64,000 bases of DNA, taken from contig CAJNOJ010000017.1 in the NCBI GenBank assembly GCA_905250025.1, positions 186,001 through 250,000 on the forward strand, given 5' to 3'. Of the stretch, positions 56,828-64,000 are shown piece after piece (position 1 is the first letter of the stretch; every line of letters begins with the position of its first letter). Origin of the DNA: Adineta ricciae. Taxonomy: Eukaryota; Rotifera; Eurotatoria; Adinetida; Adinetidae. The position numbers were made by a program, and so were the translations under genes. The notes under the pieces were generated by a model. That model ran no database searches. It saw nothing but the letters and a program-made list of their open reading frames with translations, and was not told the origin of the DNA.

Positions 56828-57716
56828 CTAGCAGCAATCTGGAGGAGTATATAAACAACAAAGAATGTATCGTTCATGTTTCTCAACTGGATAAGAACGA
56901 TGAGAATAATGCTGGAGTACAGCTTTCTCCGCCGCCGATTCGCTCATCCATTTAGCTTGGCATAGTGGACAGTTGGTTGACTTTCCTTTGACACGTTTCC
57001 ATTCTTTCATACAATTGGCATGCATTGATTTACCACAGGAATAGAAGCATGTCACTAATTTCTTATCTCTCACCAGTAAACGTTCGAAACATATTGGACA
57101 AACATCACTATGATCAACGGATTGACGTTTTAAACTCAAAGGTAGTTTCTCCTTTTTCTTCTCTTCCGCCATCGGCGTCACAATTGGACAGAGTCGGCGA
57201 GTTTGCCCTTGGAATATCTGTTCTAAATCAATGGATGTAAATTGATGGTAGAGCATGATTGCAAGACGAATATCAGGTGAATAAAGATTTACATTGAATA
57301 TTCGTTTGAGTACAAACAGAAAATGTTTACAAACATGATTTCGTTGAAATTCTCGACATGAACATGATGATGTGTAACTAATGATTATTCTATATCGATG
57401 TCGATTATATGTATAAATCCACCCTTCAAATCGATCGAATGATAAAAATTCATGATGTACCAAGTAATAGTGCCGTGTAAGCATCTGTCCTAACGCTTTA
57501 TCAAATACGATTTGTCGTTCGCTGAGCAATTGCTGATTCGGTGGTGATGGCGACTAAACAATCTTGTTCTTTCTTACAAAACATCTTTTCACTCATTGAG
57601 AATATTCTTACAAGTATCTGTAATTGATCGTCATAATCTACGGGTGATGGATAAACATTCTCCTGTGTGTCATGCGATTCTGGTTGGATCACCGGAGTCG
57701 TCGGCGATATTAACAT
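56828..57716 (-). CDS. SWIM zinc finger plus RING protein
   Basis: Exon 1 (57716 to about 57612) encodes MLISPTTPVIQPESHDTQEN and ends in phase 0. A short intron leads to SPSPPNQQLLSERQIVFDKA. The SWIM finger is CSCREFQRNHVCKHFLFVL (CxC then CxH). About 90 residues later comes a RING: CPICFERL, CFYSCGKSMHANCMKEW, CPLCQAKW. This SWIM-then-RING order recalls ZSWIM2/MEX-type E3 ligases, but the second RING and ZZ domain of ZSWIM2 are absent. It ends LYTPPDCC, TAG 56828-56830. The ATG is immediately preceded by the acceptor-like CGATTTCAG. The target is unknown. Confidence 0.8.
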
Positions 57717-57812
57717 CTGAAATCGAAAAACGAGGGTTAGGCCAAAAACCAACTCGGACCCTTTTGCTTTTATTCAACTGAAAAAAAAAACTACAAAATA
57801 CACACGCTCGCA

Positions 57813-59391
57813 TCACAACTTCACTTGGACATTTTCATTTTGTTGGTCTAGTATTTTAAGAGCATTTTCAAATCGTTTTCGTACAACATCCGAACCAAAG
57901 AATGTTGATATTTCGTGAACTGGTGGCCCTTGTAAACATCCACATAGAATTAATCTCCAAATACGAAAGATTTGTTTATTCGTAATTTGCTTTGGTTGAT
58001 AAATTTTCACGAAATTTTTCACTTCGTCATGAGAGAAACGCATTTGATCAAGATTTGTCAATGTTTGTTGAATAACAAATCGAAATTGATCCACATTATC
58101 AATAAGATCCTGTTTTACTTCCGGATCTTTCCATACATATTCATACGACTTATCTGTAAACAATTCGTCTAATAAACTAATGCGATAATCGATCATATTT
58201 AAACACTTGGCTAGATAATCATTTTGCAACTGAAGCGATGTTGGATCTTTTTCAGGGTAATATTTCCGAACTTTTTCGCGAAGTTCATCAATCACTACTT
58301 GTCGACTGTCGTTCGATTGATCATATGCACGTTTCAGATGAGCACGTTGACATACGGATAACTTCTTGAAATCCACAATGGCTGCATGTCTACTAAACAG
58401 GTTTATATTAAACATAGGTATCATTTCATCTAACGTTTTGCCAGGTATAGTTTCATGGTCGATGAATCCACCGCCACCACACAGAGCGACAAAATTCAAT
58501 AGTGCATCAGGGTAGTAGCCTTTCTCTCGATAGGGCTCGATTTCGATTGGATTGATCGCATTTTCTGTATCACGTTTGGATAATTTTCTACCACGTTCGC
58601 GTTCGAGCAATGGTAAATGACCAAACATAGGCGGTGTCCAACCAAACGCTTTGTAGAGAAGGAGATGTTTTGATGTTGATGTTTGCCATTCGTGACCGCG
58701 AAGAACATGTGTAATATTCATCAGATGGTCATCGATCACATTTGCTAAATGATATGTTGGATAACCATCCGACTTTAAAAGAATAAAATCGCCCTCGGTA
58801 GCGTAGGGATTATGTTCATGATGGCCATATACAAGATCATCGTATTTTTGAATGCCTTGCTCATCAGTTGGTAGAGAAAAACGAACAACATATGGAACAC
58901 CTTGTTGAACATATTCACCTAGTAGAGAATAAATGTCAAATAATCAATAAGACACTTTCTAGAGTTTTACTTTGCTGTTTATCGGTTAGCTTTCTGCATC
59001 GTCCATCGTATCTATATGGTTGCGAACGTCGTTTACAGTCATGTCTCAAAAGCATCAATCGATCAGTGGTACAAAAGCATCGATAAATGTGTGGCTGATT
59101 TTGATGATTGAATTTGCCAAATAGTTTGTTTAAATGTATTCGATAAGTTTCCGCACGTTCGGATTGAATCACAGGCGGTTCGTCAGGTTGAACCCGTGTC
59201 CATTGGAGAACAGATTGAATTTGTTCTTTAGCACCGGGTACTGTACGTTCTCGATCGGTATCTTCAATACGTAAAAGGAATTTCCCATTGGATGATTTAG
59301 CGAAAAGATAGTTGTAAAGAGCGGTACGGAGACCACCAAAATGAAGTTGTCCGGTTGGTGAAGGAGCGAAACGAACGCGGATGGAAGACAT
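57813..59391 (-). CDS. EARS2: Glutamyl-tRNA synthetase, mitochondrial type
   Basis: A class I aminoacyl-tRNA synthetase that charges tRNA(Glu). It starts MSSIRVRFAPSPTGQLHFGG (HIGH motif as HFGG), with LLRIEDTDRERTVPGAKEQI, then YRCFCTTDRL. After an intron near 58922 come SDGYPTYHLANVIDDHLMNI, THVLRGHEWQTSTSKHLLLY and GRKLSKRD (KMSKS motif). The C-terminal anticodon-binding region ends NENVQVKL, TGA 57813-57815. Order and sequence match EARS2. No clear mitochondrial presequence precedes the catalytic core, so targeting may use a very short N terminus or an unseen upstream start. It begins 5 bases after the COA4 stop. Confidence 0.92.
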
Positions 59392-59396
59392 GGGAT

Positions 59397-59666
59397 TTAT
59401 TGTTTAGTAGAATTGGGTAGAGATGAAATAGTACGTTGAATTTTTTGCATACAGCGACGAAAATCTTGCATTTCCTGTGTGCAACTACGCCAGTCCTTCT
59501 TTTCAATATAGCATTCCTGTAATTTCTCGTGAAATTGATAACAACCGGTTTTGCGAATAGCAGATGTGACGTGATCTTCGTCGTCGTCCTTGTTGTCACC
59601 AGTAGATGATGCTTGATTGTCTTTTGTTTTATCTTTCGATGGCGGATCAAGAACAATAGTTGGCAT
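59397..59666 (-). CDS. COA4: COA4-like twin CX9C protein, cytochrome oxidase assembly
   Basis: 89 codons in a single exon. A charged N-terminal half (MPTIVLDPPSKDKTKDNQAS) precedes a CHCH fold with two C-x9-C pairs: CYQFHEKLQEC and CTQEMQDFRRC. The spacing and the phrases GCYQ..EKLQECY and DWRSC match COA4, an intermembrane-space factor for cytochrome c oxidase assembly imported by the MIA40 pathway. Its stop (59397-59399) is five bases before the EARS2 ATG, and both products are mitochondrial. Confidence 0.85.
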   Translation of the reverse strand: MPTIVLDPPSKDKTKDNQASSTGDNKDDDEDHVTSAIRKTGCYQFHEKLQECYIEKKDWRSCTQEMQDFRRCMQKIQRTISSLPNSTKQ

Positions 59667-60324
59667 GGAAAAAGTTTTCGACTATTTTAGTAATACAATC
59701 GAACTGGAACAAGAATGGAAACGAATTACTAACTTGTATTTCCTATTCGTCAAATCATTTTTGGTAAAACAATCATCCAAATCTATGGAATTGTCTCGTT
59801 TTCCTTAGAAATTTATTGAGAAATTCATTTGTATTCAAAAGTTTTTCGTCTTTATGAAAAGCAGATGTCGCTAACTACCAGCTCCTATTCAAAAGTATTC
59901 ATTTTTTTTATAATATAGAACTGTACAAAGCGCTCTGATTATGAAAAGATGAGTTCTCTTTTTCGTATTCACACAATTCATTTCCTTGATCAACCATGGC
60001 CAACAGAATGATTGTCCTTTTCTCCGAAGGTTCAACTGAATATTAATAAGCATTTTGCAGTCGAATGAAACTCAGTTAAAAAGAAATCTTCTTTTATTGA
60101 CTAGTGCATCGATAATCGAATCTAGCCAAATCTAAGTTGGAATGAAATCTTTTTTTTTTCTTCGCCCAAATGAACAAGTGAATGTAAACAGAAATTAATC
60201 GAAATGTCCTTGATACATTTATTCAGTGTCTTGTTTGCTCTTTCAAAACAGCTCTGTAGTTTTATTTTATCACTGTAAAAAATAAGAGACACGAACAGGG
60301 AAAAAGAAAGAAAAATAGAACGTA
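59667..60324. other. Spacer between COA4 and the Ig-domain gene
   Basis: AT-rich. A plus-strand frame starting at 59665 (MEKVFDYFSNTIELEQEW) overlaps the COA4 start codon and is too short and unsupported to call. The rest holds the 3' flank of the Ig gene. Confidence 0.45.
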
Positions 60325-63300
60325 TCAACATCGACTAGTTATGAACAAAAGACCTATTAATAATAGAAACGATGTTGACAACTGCAATGCTCGGTTTGTC
60401 TGAGCATTGATTCCCGTTACAACTGTATTTGATTTGTATGAATATTGAATATGACGTTCAGCTATGAAAGAAAGACATTTCTATTGACATGTCTGCATAG
60501 TTCATTGCTAACTTACGTGAATCGTCATTGTTTGTTATTACAGATGATAAAGTACTAGTAACTATCGAGGGCGTTGTTGAAGGTTGATGTTCAGTTATAT
60601 GTTTCAGATGTTTAGTCGATTGGACTAATTCTAAAAACAAATTCTCGATGATAGAGAAAAGCATTCGATAAAATCTATCTCTAATAACCTTTGAGAACAA
60701 ATTCAGCATGCGAAACTCCAACAGAATTTCTGGCGCGACATACATATGGTCCGAAGAACGATGGATCACTGAACTAATGATGACAAAACGCAAATAAAAA
60801 TAGTACGGAATCAGTTACCAACTTGAATATCTTACATAGAATGTTATAGTTAATTGTCGACATGTTTGATTGATAAATTCGTCAAATTTATCCTTGATTC
60901 CATGCTCTATAGGTTCGACGTGTTTTGGACGAAAGAAATCAAAGATTGTGGGTGATGGCACTGCACAGGCACGGCACGTTATCGTTGTCGAATCGTACAG
61001 GCGAAAATAAGAAAGATGAAATGGAACCGTTACAGTCGGTTTATCTAAATGACATATTTGTACCGATTCGAATTCGCTAGAAGCCTTCACTTACATTTGA
61101 CATGTAGAAGAAATTGTCGGTTGACGGTACTCAAAGAGTTCGTTGCCGAACAATCGACACGTCCCGAATCAAATCGTGAAGCATTACGCAAAATCAGAAT
61201 ACTTTCATTGGTACCCGCAACTAGAATACAAATGTAGATGTGACCGGATGTGCAATTTCTGTTGACAAAATTAGACCTTACTTGTTGTAATCATCGTTGG
61301 CCTGGATAATCCGTTGACTTGCCAGACAATAACGGGTGTTGGCCGACCGGATGCCGTACAAGAGAATCGAGCATCTTGACCTTCCCGAACGGTCAAACTC
61401 ATATCTTCCGGCGAATGTGAAATAATTCTTGGNNCCCGCAACTAGAATACAAATGTAGATGTGACCGGATGTGCAATTTCTGCTGACAAAATTAGACCTT
61501 ACTTGTTGTAATCATCGTTGGCCTGGATAATCCGTTGACTTGCCAGACAATAACGGGTGTTGGCCGACCGGATGCCGTACAAGAGAATCGAGCATCTTGA
61601 CCTTCCCGAACGGTCAAACTCATATCTTCCGGTGAATGTGAAATAATTCTTGGTGGTACTAAAATTGATAAATCGATCCAATGAAAGACATGCATGAACG
61701 TGTCTGATAAAAATCCTCTCCCAAGATGGTGTTCATCGACAAACTAATGTGATGAACGTGACATCAAACTAATGTTAGTTCATCAATGCTATTATCAACA
61801 ATGCACATCGATGAAATATGTATTGCTGATCAATATACCCGTACACATATCGACAGAATGAGAGATATTCATTTTCTTTTTGACTCGTCGATCACATTAA
61901 TTTCTTTGTTACGTTTATTATTGTCTAGAGCACGATCTAATAGACTTTTTCATTTAATGCTTCATCAAATGATCATTTGCTTTTCTTTGTTTTATGTTCG
62001 AAGGTGTATATGTCATACTTGAAAAACAATTAGCTGATCCGCAGCTGCCTTTGTACGCTCCTTTCTAGTAGAGTATGTGTAAACCTTTCTTTTGCCTATC
62101 ACTCATTGACATCGTTTAAGAACATAAACGCACGTCTATCGAAGAAAAGAATAAAGAATAGATGCAATTGAGTGGACAATCACCCAGAAGATAGATTACT
62201 AATAACAAAACAGAACAATGAATGGTCGATACACAAAAACTAATTTGTATACCTTCAAGGCAAGCCGTACCATTTATTTTAAAGTAATTGAAGTGAAGGC
62301 TGCTATGTTGTCTGCTGACACTATTTAAATGACTTCCTACAGATTTTTTATTGAAGAAATAGAAATAACCATCAATAAGCGGAAGTTACACATCGAAAAT
62401 TCTTTCTCTATTCAGATTCCGGATATCGTGCAACTCTTAAGAAAAAAAAGGTGTTAGTTGATGTCATAATGGCAAATGTATTTCTTATTTATATCGATGT
62501 GAATACATACACTCTGTCTGTTAAGACTCTCTTTTGTACATAAGAAGGAGGGATGACATACACACAAAAGATCCAAATGTAAACCTATGAGATGGATTGT
62601 TTTCGTCGCTTGATACATTTCTATACGTATGTATATCGATGTATCAACAAGATCGAAAACGAGAGAAGGTCAGTCAACATATGCACATACACNGCAAATG
62701 TATTTCTTATTTATATCGATGTGAATACATACACTCTGTCTGTTAAGACTCTCTTTTGTACATAAGAAGGAGGGATGACATACACACAAAAGATCCAAAT
62801 GTAAACCTATGAGATGGATTGTTTTCGTCGCTTGATACATTTCTATACGTATGTATATCGATGTATCAACAAGATCGAAAACGAGAGAAGGTCAGTCAAC
62901 ATATGCACATACACCTTCACCATATGTTTGCACTGTCAAAATGAGCCTCGACTGACGATCAAAACAAGGATATGATAAAGTACAAACATTGATGCGCATT
63001 ACAAGGTCTTCGCGCGTAGAAATGTATGGATGAGTTTGTCTATTGACTTAAGAAGACAAGAAAATATACTTACTGAGCACATCAAGAAGAATTTCGTTTA
63101 ATGTAATATCACCGTAGACACAACGATAAAGGCCATGATCTTGTTCTTCGATATTAGTAATACGTAGAACGCGTTCTTCTCGATCAATACTAGTCCTTGT
63201 TTGAATACTTAATCGACGATCTCGTACTGTTATAACTGAATCAAGGCTGACAATATCTGCTCGATCATCTCGGATCCAGATGATCTAAATAAATGTCGAT

Positions 63301-63692
63301 TAAAATGAATGATACAGATAAGAAACAATAAAAAAAAGGGAAAATTTCGTGCTGAGTAACGATTAATGAATATGTATATACGTTCACCAGCTGTGTATTG
63401 CTCATGATGTCATCATTATAGTGTACCCCCTGGAAACTGCTTTTATTCTCCTTTTTTCCCTTCTCTTTGAACAATACTATAGCATACCAACAATAACAAA
63501 CTGTATTCAAACATACAAACACTTGTCCCTCGAAGCATATACCTTTGCAGGATTTGTTGGTTCAATATTTTGATTGACTGAACACGGTAATTCAACAGTA
63601 CTAGCTAAAGCTGCTTCAATGGTTTCCAATTGATAAGTTTGATAAGGTTGATAAATTAATAGAATAGAAATGATAACGACAATAGACAACAT
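60325..63692 (-). CDS. GPI-anchored three-Ig cell-surface protein, lachesin/IgLON-like
   Basis: Signal peptide MLSIVVIISILLIYQPYQTY. Ig1: VELPCSVNQN, IIWIRDD, RVLRITNIEEQDHGLYRCVY. Ig2 spans an exon giving PPRIISHSPEDMSLTVREGQ, ARFSCTASGRPTP, then DSGRVDCSATNSLSTVNRQF. Ig3: STTITCRACAVPSP to YVCRARNSVGVSHAEFVLK. A Thr/Ser-rich stalk and a C-terminal hydrophobic stretch (LQLSTSFLLLIGLLFITSRC, then TGA 60325-60327) without a cytosolic tail fit a GPI-anchor signal. The IW.RDD phrase and DxGxYxC motifs are as in lachesin, amalgam and IgLON proteins. Ig3 is divergent, with extra Cys residues. The long intron 61661 to about 63075 contains one assembly-type repeat; the Ig2 exon itself is falsely duplicated in 61214-61653. 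Confidence 0.82.
61214..61653. repeat. 219-bp direct repeat around NN, probable assembly join
   Basis: Copy 1 is 61214-61432, copy 2 is 61435-61653, with two N at 61433-61434. Visible differences are TGTTGAC versus TGCTGAC and GGCGAATG versus GGTGAATG. The unit holds an Ig2 exon and part of the next intron. Only copy 2 keeps a proper splice acceptor upstream (minus strand, near 61660). Confidence 0.92.
62472..62914. repeat. 221-bp direct repeat around a single N, probable assembly join
   Basis: Copy 1 is 62472-62692, copy 2 is 62694-62914, with N at 62693. No difference was seen between the copies. It lies in the long intron of the Ig gene. Confidence 0.92.
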
Positions 63693-64000
63693 CCGATAGG
63701 CATCGACGATTGATTAGATAATAGATTAAAATAAAAATTTCGAATTGTATGTATGTTTTGTCTTAGATATGATTAGTGTATATCCGAATCCATTGACGAT
63801 TAGTTTTCTTCAAAGAAATCAAAGTAGTGGCCAACATTCAAAACGGAAGTTCTCCTTCTTCTTTTTAGTATAAGAAAACGACTTTCTTTTTTTTAGGATA
63901 TATATATATAGTAGTAACGTGAAGGGGAGAGAGAGAGAAGCGAAGGGAGAAAAAAATGCAAAAAGGAATCAAGTTGATTTGTTTCAAGTGGAGAGGATAA
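63693..64000. other. Upstream flank of the Ig gene
   Basis: AT-rich sequence with a short (TA)n run near 63898-63909 and purine-rich tracts. No coding sequence was seen before the window ends. Confidence 0.45.

Noticed and set aside
59665..59808. Short plus-strand frame MEKVFDYFSN overlapping the COA4 start
   Set aside because: Fewer than 50 codons, overlaps the start codon of a real gene on the other strand, no support.

Overview
This is a window of animal nuclear DNA, AT-rich and gene-dense. Genes are split by many very short introns (mostly about 45-60 nt, nearly all GT-AG). The proteins are clearly metazoan: MTREX, POLD1, DZANK1, SMAP ArfGAP, METTL22, EARS2, COA4, neuralized-type E3 ligases, a K2P potassium channel, an Olig-type bHLH factor and the PKA catalytic subunit. 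Compact genes, tiny introns, very small gene gaps with splice-acceptor-like sequence before some start codons, and one secreted glycoside hydrolase resembling bacterial proteins together suggest a rotifer, most likely bdelloid. That assignment is inferred, not proven.

Layout. 1-852: a possible partial exon, then nothing recognised. 853-8656: DZANK1 (-) and the RNA helicase MTREX (+) sit head-to-head over 237 bp. 8657-21387: the PKA catalytic subunit (+), with a short myristoylation-type first exon at 11160, two further alternative first exons at 14020 and 16980 in long introns, and a common kinase body from 19173. 22278-23343: a small serine-rich protein with a SAMD3-like C-terminal motif (+). 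23851-25807: SMAP-type ArfGAP (-). 25808-30510: no gene recognised. 30511-36480: a tightly packed block of K2P channel (+), METTL22 (+), a small membrane protein (-) whose stop codon abuts METTL22's, and the secreted glycoside hydrolase (+). 37097-40608: two neuralized-like RING proteins head-to-head. 41061-43436: leucine-rich-repeat membrane protein (+). 44120-46726: octapeptide-repeat EF-hand protein with 33-nt microexons (-). 47827-48732: CD164-like sialomucin (+). 51484-52224: Olig-family bHLH (+). 52491-59666: four minus-strand genes, COA4, EARS2, a SWIM/RING protein and POLD1, separated by only 5, 96 and 68 nt, so a candidate operon. 60325-63692: GPI-anchored three-Ig cell-surface protein (-).

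The most interesting items are the three-promoter PKA gene, the microexon/octapeptide-repeat protein whose repeats carry R-x-S sites, the operon-like POLD1 cluster with acceptor-like sites in its gaps, the abutting and divergent genes around 33.6-34.1 kb, and the neuralized pair with one abnormal RING.

Three direct repeats (105, 219 and 221 bp), each interrupted only by one or two N, are almost certainly assembly joins. One of them falsely duplicates an Ig exon. Exon boundaries were read by eye from reading frame, splice dinucleotides and family resemblance; no transcript evidence was available.
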